Assembly: GCA_907165065.1 (NCBI GenBank)
Contig: OU015523.1
Span: forward strand, 121,964,523-122,028,522
Length of the DNA: 64,000 nucleotides
From: Caprimulgus europaeus
Lineage: Eukaryota; Chordata; Aves; Caprimulgiformes; Caprimulgidae
Direction: 5' to 3'
The translations under genes were made by a program, and so were the position numbers. Each line of letters opens with the position of its first letter. The first letter of the stretch is position 1. The notes below the pieces were generated by a model. It was not told the origin of the DNA. It did no database searches and saw only the letters and a list, made by a program, of their open reading frames with translations. This document shows positions 27,801 through 34,673 of the stretch, piece after piece.

Positions 27801-30800
27801 ACCATCCAATGAAGACAGCGATTCGGAGTTCTGTGCCCGCATATCCAGGCGACACCTCTCCAGGCCCATGAGGCAAAGCAGGCGGCTACGAAGGAAAACA
27901 GTTAAGAAAAAATATTCTGAAGATGATGAAGATGAAGATTCTGAGGACAATTCAAGCAGAGAATCTGGTGAGTATAAGAAATCTGAGATATAATAAAGAC
28001 TCAGGACTGGACAGAGGAAGAGTGGAAGTCTGCCAGTTTCCTGTTATCACTGATAGTTGTTTGCTTGCTTTGGTCACATCAGATTTTGTCTTTGCTGCTT
28101 GTTCTGCTGTGAATATTCTGCAGGGAACTGGGATTGAGTACCAGGTTCTGGGCATTTTAAGTAATTATATATTTAAATGAAATGCTTGTGCTGTTGTGCA
28201 GAAAGCCACCTTTGTGGGCAATTTCCTGCTTTGTGGTTTCTTGCTTTGTGGATAGTACCTTCCTGCTTGGCACGTGATTGCAGCGAAGAAAAAGGACGGA
28301 GGCAAAAATGTCCTTTATAGCTCTTTGAAGACCTTTTGAATCCCTTTGGAAAAGCTTCTGGAAGAAACATTTTCCCTCACTTTGTGTGGAAGGAAATTCC
28401 TTCACTTATATGGCATTCTGTGCTCTCTGACAGGCTTGAAGGCAAACGGTAACACCCTGAATCTCTCTTCTACGATTACTTTTTGATCTTTAGTAACCAA
28501 GACTCTTGCATCGCAGGAGAACCTGATAATTCACTTTATTCTACTTGTCCTTCAACCAGTTTGTTTTCCATTTGCACTGTTTGAAGTGTGAGAATAGTAC
28601 CTGTGTGGTACTCACACCTTTTCATGTTGATCAGCTTTCTCTGAAGACTGTCCTCCTTGTTTCTGCTTCGAGACCCAATCCTAGAAAATGCCAGATACAA
28701 AACCACTTATTTTTACTTATTTTTATTGTGAATTGAAGGTGATAAGTGCACTGGAGCAGTAACTTCTTGCAGTGTGTGGTAACTTTCCAGTGGTTTATCT
28801 GTCTCTCTAGCATATAGATGATGAACATGTTGCAGTAAGTTGCTTTGAAGTACTGGTTTCCAGAAGGAGGGTTCATGCATGGACAGATGAAGATAGCTAT
28901 ATGCACATAAAATTGTTGCTGTCTCCCTGTCCTGAATGCATCATTACACTAATTGTAAGCTGTTATCAATTAAGATACTGGCAGAAATATAAAGAGAGAT
29001 TGCTCATCTATTCTGTAATGCACAGGAGCAACTATTTGTCTCCTGGTGGACACACATCTGTGATAAAATCAGGTGATTCCAGTATCATTCCACATATATC
29101 TAAACACAGAGTCTTAACTACATGCTCCTCTCTTTTTCCCTCGTTATTGTCCCTCAGGATGCTGCTTTAAGCCTCTGTTGAGATAAAGAAATAAGGTGCC
29201 CTGCAAGTGGCTTTGGTTTCAGTCTCCAGAGATGGAGTTTCTTTCTGAAGGTGGTTACTCTTGTTGAGGTGCACTGATTCTTTCTCTGATATTTTAGGAA
29301 GTAAAGAGGATGACAGTTTGATCTGTGAGTCATGTCAGTCCTTAACTTAGGAACAGTATGTGACACGTATAGAAATGTATCTTGGGATAATTGTTCTGGC
29401 ACAGCTCGGTGCTGAAGCAGCTGAAGTTGATTCGAGGCTATTTTCAGCTGATGTAAATAAATTTGATTCTTAAAGACTCTCTAGCTGCAGTAGAGTGGTG
29501 GAGGAGGAGCTGTGAGCGATGGTAAGTTTCTTCTGTGCAGTTTCTGTTTTAAGCAAGCTTATGATTGAGTGAGACTGATTTTTGTTGTTTAAATTTTATA
29601 TAAACATAGAATGGTTTGGGTTGGAAGGGACCTTAAAGCTCCTCCAGGTCCAACCCCCCTGCCAGCAGCAGGGACACCTTCCACTAGACCAGGTTGCTCA
29701 AAGCCTCATCCAACCTGGCCCTGAACACTTCCAGGGAGGAGGCAGCCACAGCTTCTCTGGGCAACCTGGGCCAGTGATATAACTTGGATCTTACCTGGAG
29801 TTTCATGTGGTCAGTGGTTTTTCATCTACCTGTTCTTAAGAGTGTTGGAGAAGCGTACAACTTATTAACATTTATAAATGGAGAGGACTTTTCATTGTCA
29901 GTGGGAATGTGCATCATCAGCTCCAGTTCAGTAGGGTTGTTTCAACTGTTGGGAATCTTTGGCACTAGTAGAGATGAAGGAACAAAAACACCAGAAGGAA
30001 AACTTATTTTGAAGAATTTTGAGGGAGATGGAAAAATCATTTGTGAGCAGATTTGAAAATCAAGCAATTCTACTCTAGAGCTGAATGGGGGAACTTGATG
30101 CATGAGCCTGGAACGGGTCAGGGTAACGAGGTGTAATGGTTGACAGTCTCCTGTGCTGGAAGAGCACAGCAGTTTATTGGTGCTGGTCTAAAGCTTCTTT
30201 GGAATAACACATCTCACTGTTTCCTTCTGTACAGAGAGTGGTGATTACACAGATTACAGCGATGACGACTACCTGGAAACGAGGAGGAGAAGATCCAGAC
30301 GGAATCAGAAGAGACAGGTGAATTACAAGGAAGATTCAGAAAGTGATGGCTCACAGAAAAGTGTCCGATACGGGAAGGAGTTGAGAAGAGTTCATAAACG
30401 GAGGCTCTCCACTTCAGACAGTGAAGGTAAAATAAACAGCCTGGCATTTGCAGGAGCTGGTCTGTGTCAGCATTAGCATGAAGAGAAAATTATACATAAT
30501 CCAGAGATTTCAGAGAATCTCCTTTCTGGAGTTCCTTCATGTTTCTTAGAAACTGTTTCCTTCTGAAGCATCCACTGGTACTTTCCATTGCGCTGTTACT
30601 CAATTCTCAAAGTCATCGTTGTCCCTCATCATGACATCCAGGTGCAGATTTACTGCGTCCGGCACAGAGTGCTGAGATTCCAAATGGGCACAAAATTTCA
30701 CCACTTTTCTGTTAAGTAGTCACAAAGCTTCATCCCACAAGTCTTTAAAGATGCTTTTTTTGTAAGAGAAAGGGTAATTACTTGTGGTGCCCTGCTTGTA

Positions 30801-33800
30801 TTTGTGCTGGTGGGTGAGACTCAATCAGTCTCCTGTTTGAAGAAGCTGTGATAAGAGGCCGCCTGCTCTCAGCAATGTCAGTCACACCGTGAGCGACTGC
30901 TGTGCGTTTTGATGTAAAACTTTTGATGTAAAAATTATCTTTTAGAAAAGCAACCACTAACTTTGGGTGCTTTGCATTCTGAGCACCCAGCTTCTGAGAC
31001 CAGGTCTGGCTTTCAGAGAGGCTGAACCATGTGGGTTGCACTGGGTGCCAGGCTTCCTCAGAAAATGAGCCGCGCTGACAGGCCGAGCGCCTCTGGTTTG
31101 TGGGTGAGTTGTGGAAGTGCTGGCCTGAGTTTGCAGTGTTAGAGGATCCTCCTAGGTGAAGGAAAACAAGTAGGTGATGCAATGTACAGCTTGATCTTAC
31201 ACTGAATGCAGGCTGTTCTCAGAAGTACGATGTGTAGGCTCTCTGGTAAGAATCTGCTATACGGTGGCTGAGTTGGTTGCTGTCTGCACTTGTGACTTTA
31301 AGCAGCTCCTGATTGACGGTGTCTTTTCTCCATGAAATCCCATTTCCTCGGGTATTTTTGGTGCTGGCTTTTTTCATATTAAAATCAGATAATCATTGAA
31401 TCATTTTGGTTGGAAAAGACTTTAAAAATCATTGAGTTCAACCATAAACCCAACACTGCCAAGTCCACCTCTAAACCATGTCCCTAAGCCCCTCATCTAC
31501 AGGTCTGTTAGATCCCTCCAGGGATGGGGACTCCACCACTGCCCTGGGCAACCCCTTCCAATGCCTCAGAACCCTTTCAGCAAAGAAATTCTTCCTCACA
31601 TCCAACCTCAACTGCCCTGGGCACAACTGGAGCCCATTTCCTCTTGTCCTGTCCCTTGCTCCTTGGTTGAACAGACCCAACCCCGCCTCTCTCCACCCTC
31701 CTCCAAGGGACTTGGACAGAGCCACAAGGTCTCCCCTCAGCCTCCTTTTCTCCAGGCTCAACACCCCCAGTTCCCTCAGCCGGGAACTCAGCACACTTGT
31801 GCTCCAGACCCTTCCCCAGCTCCACTGCCCTTCTCTGGACACGCTCCAGCACCTCCAGGTCCTTCTTGGAGTCAGGGGCCCAACACTGAACCCAGCACTC
31901 GAGCTGTGGCCTCACCAGTGCCCAGCACAGGGGGAAGAGAACTTCCCTGCTCCTGCTGGCCACACTGGTGCTGATCCAGGCCAGGATGCCCTTGACCTTG
32001 GCCACCTGGGCACTCTGCTGGCTCCTGTCAGCACTATTTTGTACCATTCCAGTGCTCTCCCACACTTCCCAGTGTGTTACATGACATGTTTCAAGGTAAG
32101 TTCTCCTCACTCTCTACTCTGCCCTGGTGAGGCCACATCTGGAGTTTTGTGTCCAGTTCTGGGCTCCCCAGTTCAAGAAAGACCACGATCTACTGGAGAG
32201 TCCAGCAGAGGCTACAGAGATGATGAGGGGCCTGGAGCATCTCATGTGTGAGGAAAGGCTGAGAGAAGAGGAGACTGAGAGGGGACCTTACCAAATAATT
32301 ATCTAAAGGGTGGGTGCCAAGAGGATGGGGCCAGACCCTTTTCAGTGGTGGCCAGTGATAGGACAAGGGGCAACAGGCACAAGCTGGAACACAGGAGGTT
32401 CTGCTTAAACATGAGGAAAAACTTCTTTCCTGTGAGGGTGCCAGAGCCCTGGGACAGGCTGCCCAGAGAGGGTGTGGAGTCTCCATCTCTGGAGATGTTC
32501 CAAACCCACCTGGACACTTTCCTGTGCAACCTGCTCTGGGTGAACCTAATTTGGCAGGGTGGACTTTGGACTAGATGACCTCCTGAGGTCCCTTCCAACC
32601 CCAACCATTCTGTTATTCTGTTACTGAAAATGTAATTAAGTTGAAAATCCAGGAACTCTGACAGAGTCTCTATCAACTTTAAATAATACTTTTAATTAAA
32701 TACCCTTTAAAATGTCAATTCACATGCATTTTAAATGGAAATCACAAGGGGACAGCAAATGGTGTTTGACATTTGCTTTTTCAGTCTCCATCTCTCTCAC
32801 CTGAGCCATCGAAGGTCGATGTAAATGCTGGCAGTGTGTAGGCAATATTCCAGTTTGCCAAAAAAACCCCAAAGCTGCCTCCCATTAAAGGGCAGCAAAG
32901 TTCAGGTGACAGTTAGGCAGCGTTCACGTGCTTTGGAAGAAGCTGTGTATCATTTGGGGCTGGCTAGGATATAGAACAGTTGTGTGTGTGTGTATATATA
33001 TATATTTTAATGCAGTTGTCAGTTTTAGGGAGGAACACACCTGTCTCCAAAGCCTCTGGTACTCCTCAGGTAGGAAACAGATTATCAGCTAATTGTTGGT
33101 CTTTGCTACTTGAGCAGCTTATTTAAGAAGTAAAAAGAGCACAAAAACCTGAGGAAGGAGATGGAAATGTGTGTGGTGAGAGAGACAGAATGATGGCTTT
33201 GTAATAGGTGTGAGAGATGTCCCTGCTGATGGCAGGGGGGTTGGAACTGGTTGAGCTTTAAGGTCACTTCTGACCCAAATCAGTCTGGGATTCTGTGAAA
33301 ACATAGAAGAATGTAATTATTTTGGTTGCTCTCAGATTTGCTAATGGCTTTAAGTCTGCTGCTTATTCCAGAGAGCTACACATCCAAGAACTCTGAAGAC
33401 GATGAATCCACAAAGGAGTCGAAGCGGTTGATTCGGAAACGTCGGCGAAGTACGGACGAGTACTCGGAGGAAGGAGGGGAGGATGAGGAGGAAGAGGAAG
33501 GGAAGCCTGTCCGCAAGCGGCTGAATCGAATCGAAACGGACGACGAAGAGAACTGCGACACCGCCAACGACGGGGCGGAAAACCCCGCTCCTGCCAGCAA
33601 GCTGCCGGCGCCGCAGGCTCCTCCGGACAGCACCAAGAAGCACTGCTACCGGATAGAAAGCGACGACGAAGATGACTTTGATAACGTGGGGAAAGTAGAG
33701 AGCCCTTTGGACTACAGCCTGGTGGACTTACCTTCTACCAACGGACAGAGCCCAGGTAAAACCATTGAGAACTTGATTGGGAAGCCAAGCGAGAAGACCC

Positions 33801-33949
33801 AGGCCCCCAAGGACAGCACAGCCAGCGCCAGCCTGGCGCCCAATGGGACGGGGAGCGGGCAGGAAGCAGTAGGGCCGGAGGAAGAGGAAGATGAACTTTT
33901 GAGAGTGACTGATCTTGTTGATTACGTCTGTAACAGTGAACAGTTATAA
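1103..33949 (+). CDS. RSF1: RSF1, remodeling and spacing factor 1 (5'-partial, 12 coding exons)
   Basis: RSF1 is the large subunit of the RSF chromatin-remodelling complex. It pairs with the ISWI ATPase SMARCA5, binds histones and spaces nucleosomes in the nucleus. Exons: 1103-1260, 4649-6378, 8824-9021, 10260-10364, 12344-12423, 18563-18617, 19910-20019, 23410-23477, 25447-25654, 27744-27967, 30235-30426, 33372-33949. All have AG/GT borders and their phases join into one open frame of about 1,234 residues ending in CNSEQL-stop. The order is an acidic/lysine-rich low-complexity region (giant exon), a basic RWTG...RGRWKYSS segment, a C4HC3 PHD finger, a short coiled coil ([11 protein letters not shown]), an [13 protein letters not shown] segment, then alternating acidic and basic stretches to the conserved tail. 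The human protein is 1,441 residues, so the N-terminal ~200 (the WHIM/DDT-like part) lie outside the window. Exon order, lengths and sequence agree with human RSF1 as I remember it; no frameshift or internal stop was seen. Confidence 0.96.
1261..4648 (+). other. RSF1: RSF1 intron with one CR1 fragment
   Basis: Intron of 3.4 kb. Apart from the CR1 end at about 2691-2818 I see only AT-rich unique DNA and A-rich runs near 1361-1392. The acceptor is GTCAACAG, ending at 4648. Confidence 0.7.
2691..2818 (-). mobile_element. CR1 LINE 3' end fragment (antisense to RSF1)
   Basis: Carries the reverse complement of the CR1 3' terminus: a CACAGAACCATAAAATGG start, GGTTGGAAGGGACCTTAAAG, then the CCCCCCTGCCATCAGCAGGG block. 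It is truncated after about 130 bp, the usual 5'-truncated state of CR1 copies. Confidence 0.9.
4649..6378 (+). CDS. RSF1: RSF1 giant coding exon (human exon 6 equivalent)
   Basis: A single exon of 1,730 nt encoding about 576 residues of Lys/Glu/Ser-rich, probably disordered protein. Landmarks shared with human RSF1 are [66 protein letters not shown] and [11 protein letters not shown]. These conserved islands are separated by poorly conserved filler, which is typical of the family. The in-frame ATG at 4618 lies in the upstream intron and is not a start. The exon is read as ending at AAC AAG|GTAAAA (phase 0). The last 41 bp, donor included, are duplicated in tandem just downstream (see findings). 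A 243-codon open frame on the opposite strand is a shadow of this biased composition. Confidence 0.95.
6340..6421 (+). repeat. RSF1: 41-bp tandem duplication spanning the exon/intron border
   Basis: Copy 1 (6340-6380) and copy 2 (6381-6421) are the same 41-bp unit with four mismatches. Each copy ends in an AAGGT splice-donor core, so the natural donor at 6379 has a twin at 6420. Confidence 0.9.
6379..8823 (+). other. RSF1: RSF1 intron, no repeats seen
   Basis: AT-rich intron of 2.4 kb that starts with the second copy of the donor duplication. I found no CR1, LTR or RNA gene. The acceptor is GTGTCTCCCAG, ending at 8823. Confidence 0.65.
8824..9021 (+). CDS. RSF1: RSF1 exon: basic RGRWKYSS segment, acidic run, first half of PHD finger
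   Basis: Encodes 66 residues: [17 protein letters not shown] (the basic segment reported in human RSF1 to help bind H2AK119-ubiquitinated nucleosomes), a run of about 13 Glu from a GAG/GAA repeat, then the first zinc ligands CKKC and NHPEL. Phase 0 at both ends. Human RSF1 has a few extra residues (VKPKG-like) at the upstream junction; this copy joins NK directly to RSKVRW. Confidence 0.95.
9022..10259 (+). other. RSF1: RSF1 intron, nothing recognised
   Basis: Intron of 1.2 kb between the two halves of the PHD finger. It holds an A-rich run near 9321-9365; no interspersed repeat was recognised. Confidence 0.6.
10260..10364 (+). CDS. RSF1: RSF1 exon: second half of PHD finger
   Basis: Encodes 35 residues from [16 protein letters not shown] to WFCPPCQH. 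With the preceding CKKC this completes a C4HC3 PHD finger (C-x2-C, C-x2-C, H-x2-C, C-x2-C), with every zinc ligand present. Phase 0 at both ends. The GEW motif before the last cysteine pair is the usual PHD core tryptophan. Confidence 0.96.
11085..11255 (-). mobile_element. CR1 LINE 3' end fragment
   Basis: Reverse complement of a CR1 terminus: GAATGGTTTGAGTTGGAAGG, the CCCCCCTGCCAGCAGCAGGG block and CCAACCTGGCCGAGAACACT. 5'-truncated. Confidence 0.9.
11700..11830 (+). mobile_element. CR1 LINE 3' end fragment
   Basis: Sense-oriented CR1 end finishing in CCTTCCAACCCAAACC followed by CTGTGAATCTGTGAT, the degenerate octamer tail. It is complementary to the CR1 at 11085-11255 in the same intron. 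Confidence 0.9.
12344..12423 (+). CDS. RSF1: RSF1 exon: coiled-coil segment after the PHD finger
   Basis: Encodes [20 protein letters not shown] followed by KERAER, a heptad-like amphipathic helix directly C-terminal to the PHD finger as in human RSF1. Ends at phase 2. Confidence 0.95.
13799..14373 (+). mobile_element. CR1 LINE 3' end with ORF2 C-terminal remnant
   Basis: Encodes the end of the CR1 reverse transcriptase [21 protein letters not shown], then [21 protein letters not shown] stop codon at 14149 interrupts the frame before the MRKNFF-like region. It ends in three tandem ATTCTGTG-type octamers (14346-14373), the CR1 3' hallmark. Dead copy. Confidence 0.95.
16494..17125 (-). mobile_element. 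CR1 LINE 3' end, about 630 bp, antisense to RSF1
   Basis: Begins (on +) with AGAATCATAGAATG, the inverted octamer tail, and carries the C-terminal CR1 ORF on the minus strand ([31 protein letters not shown]). It is the same subfamily as the copy at 24058-24496, recognised by the tail motif GTTGGAAGG(G)ACCCACAAGG. Confidence 0.93.
17640..17910 (-). mobile_element. Old, diverged CR1 fragment
   Basis: Weak but collinear resemblance to the antisense CR1 ORF2 end: GCACTGTTCTGTCTCCC, TTCTGCAGGCC, CAGCCTTTCTCAGCAGG..ATGTG, then ATCTTTCTTGAAGGAGGTGTGG and GTACTCCAGCTAGGTGTG. Several small gaps mark it as much older than the other copies. Confidence 0.5.
18563..18617 (+). CDS. RSF1: RSF1 exon: short exon [15 protein letters not shown]
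   Basis: A 55-nt exon encoding [18 protein letters not shown], essentially identical to human RSF1. Consensus donor CAG|GTAAGT. Enters at phase 2, leaves at phase 0. Confidence 0.95.
18618..19909 (+). other. RSF1: RSF1 intron, nothing recognised
   Basis: Intron of 1.3 kb without CR1 or LTR. It contains a short TATATATA stretch near 19471-19482 and ends in TGTGAACAG. Confidence 0.6.
19910..20019 (+). CDS. RSF1: RSF1 exon: [13 protein letters not shown] segment
   Basis: Encodes [20 protein letters not shown] then [16 protein letters not shown], near-identical to human. The basic RSTRTRK motif is conserved and could contact DNA or histones (inference). The donor AG|GTTGGC is suboptimal. Ends at phase 2. 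Confidence 0.95.
20342..20484 (+). repeat. Two-copy tandem repeat, period about 71 bp
   Basis: Both copies share AAATTCCTCTCTTTT plus a C-run at the start and GGAAAGGGGCATGAAACTG at the end (copy 1 20342-20410, copy 2 20412-20484). The middles have diverged, so the duplication is not recent. Confidence 0.85.
21272..21593 (-). mobile_element. CR1 LINE 3' end fragment
   Basis: Inverted CR1 end: TAGAATCATTGACTGGTTTG, GGTTGGAAGGGACCTTAAAG, TGTCTCACCACCCTCACACC. Same subfamily as the copies at 53500 and 55789. Confidence 0.92.
23410..23477 (+). CDS. RSF1: RSF1 exon: [20 protein letters not shown]
   Basis: A 68-nt exon encoding an acidic amphipathic repeat ([12 protein letters not shown]) identical to human RSF1. 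Enters at phase 2, leaves at phase 1, donor GTATGT. Confidence 0.96.
24058..24496 (-). mobile_element. CR1 LINE 3' end fragment
   Basis: Inverted tail CATAGAATCATAGGATGCTG followed by GTTGGAAGGGACCCACAAGG. Very similar over its whole length to 16494-17125 in an upstream intron, so both are recent copies of one subfamily. Confidence 0.93.
24603..25294 (-). mobile_element. Solo LTR of an endogenous retrovirus (antisense in RSF1 intron)
   Basis: Read on the minus strand it starts TGTCCTGCTTTTGCTAGGA and ends AGTGAAACCACCACA, so it has TG...CA ends. The same family occurs at 62165-62723 and, more distantly, at 44196-44815 (shared TGTCCTGG-type start, GCAATT/GGATTG block and pyrimidine-rich 3' part). 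No gag/pol/env follows, so it is a solo LTR. Flanking hexamers GAATAA and GATATA resemble each other only weakly. It contains a large compound trinucleotide repeat. Confidence 0.82.
24746..24836. repeat. Compound microsatellite (GAT)n(TAT)n(CAT)n(AAC)n
   Basis: About seven GAT units, four to five ATT units, about fourteen CAT/ATC units, then about five AAC units. The GAT and ATC blocks are reverse complements, so the array can fold back on itself. It lies in the AT-rich part of the solo LTR; the related LTRs have only degenerate AT-rich sequence there. Confidence 0.95.
25447..25654 (+). CDS. RSF1: RSF1 exon: GRGKD / [19 protein letters not shown]
   Basis: Encodes [20 protein letters not shown], then a strongly basic stretch ([18 protein letters not shown], likely nuclear localisation or DNA binding) and an acidic one ([20 protein letters not shown]). 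Closely matches human RSF1. Consensus donor GTGAGT, ends at phase 2. Confidence 0.96.
25958..26325 (-). mobile_element. CR1 LINE 3' end fragment (left arm of inverted pair)
   Basis: Inverted CR1 of the GGCACAACTTGAGGCCATTT subfamily, starting TCACAGAATCCCAGCATTGC. Nearly identical in reverse complement to 26597-26878. Confidence 0.93.
26597..26878 (+). mobile_element. CR1 LINE 3' end fragment (right arm of inverted pair)
   Basis: Sense CR1: GAGGAAATGGCCTCAAGTTG, GGGTTCTGAGGCATTGGAAG, tail ATTCTGGGATTCTGTGAC. Same subfamily as its partner about 270 bp away. Confidence 0.93.
27744..27967 (+). CDS. RSF1: RSF1 exon: acidic [21 protein letters not shown] then basic [14 protein letters not shown]
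   Basis: Encodes [20 protein letters not shown], a basic block ([20 protein letters not shown]) and another acidic serine-rich block. Agrees with human RSF1. The alternation of acidic CK2-like Ser clusters with basic blocks is characteristic of the C-terminal half. Donor GTGAGT, phase 1. Confidence 0.96.
27968..30234 (+). other. RSF1: RSF1 intron with one CR1
   Basis: Intron of 2.3 kb; a CR1 end at 29604-29776, otherwise unique sequence without recognisable features. The acceptor ...CTTCTGTACAG ends at 30234. Confidence 0.65.
29604..29776 (-). mobile_element. CR1 LINE 3' end fragment
   Basis: Inverted CR1 terminus: ACATAGAATGGTTTGGGTTG, CCCCCCTGCCAGCAGCAGGG, CTTCTCTGGGCAACCTGGG. Truncated to about 170 bp. 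Confidence 0.92.
30235..30426 (+). CDS. RSF1: RSF1 exon: [14 protein letters not shown] / [11 protein letters not shown]
   Basis: Encodes [40 protein letters not shown] and [15 protein letters not shown]. Near-identical to human in the basic and SDG segments; the SGDYTDY start differs from the human SDFSDDF. Phase 1 at both ends, so this 192-nt exon can be skipped without a frameshift. Confidence 0.95.
31392..32045 (-). mobile_element. CR1 LINE 3' end with ORF2 C-terminal remnant
   Basis: Minus-strand open frame contains CR1 ORF2 motifs [31 protein letters not shown] and REGQWSWG-like variants, but these are spread over two frames, so the copy is frameshifted. The 3' tail is at the low-coordinate end (AATCATTGAATCATTTTGG). 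Confidence 0.93.
32103..32627 (+). mobile_element. CR1 LINE 3' end
   Basis: Sense CR1 beginning in the [12 protein letters not shown]-type coding region and ending CCAACCATTCTGTTATTCTG. It lies head-to-head with the CR1 at 31392-32045, separated by about 60 bp. Confidence 0.93.
33208..33299 (+). mobile_element. CR1 LINE 3' end, short
   Basis: About 90 bp of CR1 terminus, from GAGATGTCCCTGCTGATGGC to GTCTGGGATTCTGTGA, only about 70 bp upstream of the last RSF1 exon. Confidence 0.88.
33372..33949 (+). CDS. RSF1: RSF1 terminal coding exon
   Basis: Encodes the C-terminal 192 residues: [12 protein letters not shown], basic [16 protein letters not shown], an acidic Glu run, [53 protein letters not shown] and the terminal [18 protein letters not shown] with stop TAA (33947-33949). 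The tail is almost identical to human RSF1. The exon is clearly richer in G+C and CpG than the giant exon. Confidence 0.97.
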
Positions 33950-34667
33950 GACTTCCATTTTTGTGCTAATTTATTCCACGGTAGCTCATACCAGCGGGCC
34001 AGTTATTAAAAGCTGTTTTATTTTTCCTAGAAAATTCTCCACTACAGTATCACTTTTTAGAAGCAAGAATTTCACCAGTCCTGCAGTCTTTCTGTGAAGT
34101 GACCAGTTTTGAACTTTGAAGATGAATTGCTGTAAATTCCCTCTCTTATCCCCTCCCCCTTTCTCCTTCCAAGTCCATGGTCCTGGGTAATTTCACTCAC
34201 AAAAAACCTTATAACAACAAGAGATTTGTATATTTTTGACTTTATATTTCCTTGAGTGCATACAAATTTGTGGAAATGGGTGGCCTAAGAAAGCATTCCA
34301 AATCGGTCAGGGCCCAAACCGGAACTGGGGGTGGGTTTGGCTCAAGGGGGTGGGGTGTGGGGGTCGGGGTGTGCAGAAGCACTTGTGCTTTAGCTTTTTC
34401 ATATGAGATATATATTATATTTAAATGTTCACAACTTAGATTACAATTTAACAGACAGTTAAAAAAAAAAAAAGGAAAAAAAAAAAATCTAATGTCTGTA
34501 CTGTCGCATTTTGTGAGTTGTAGGTTAACATACCATAGCTCATTTTAGTAATCACCTACATGGAAACAGTTTGATTTTAATACTGGAGGCAAACAGAATT
34601 CTTAAAGAGGCCAAGAAGGTACCATAAACAAGAACTCTACTATCCATTATGACTTGCAGACTTTCCT

Positions 34668-34673
34668 AATAAA
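34668..34673 (+). terminator. RSF1: Candidate proximal poly(A) signal AATAAA in RSF1 3' UTR
   Basis: AATAAA about 720 nt after the stop codon, followed by a T/G-containing stretch (TTTAAAGTGTTTGTAC). It could give a short-UTR isoform; another AATAAA occurs at 35709-35714. Confidence 0.5.

Larger units (their letters stand above)
30427..33371 (+). other. RSF1: RSF1 last intron with three CR1 fragments
   Basis: Intron of 2.9 kb holding divergently placed CR1 copies at 31392-32045 (minus) and 32103-32627 (plus), a small CR1 end at 33208-33299, and a short (TG)n(TA)n run near 32982-33005. Confidence 0.7.
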
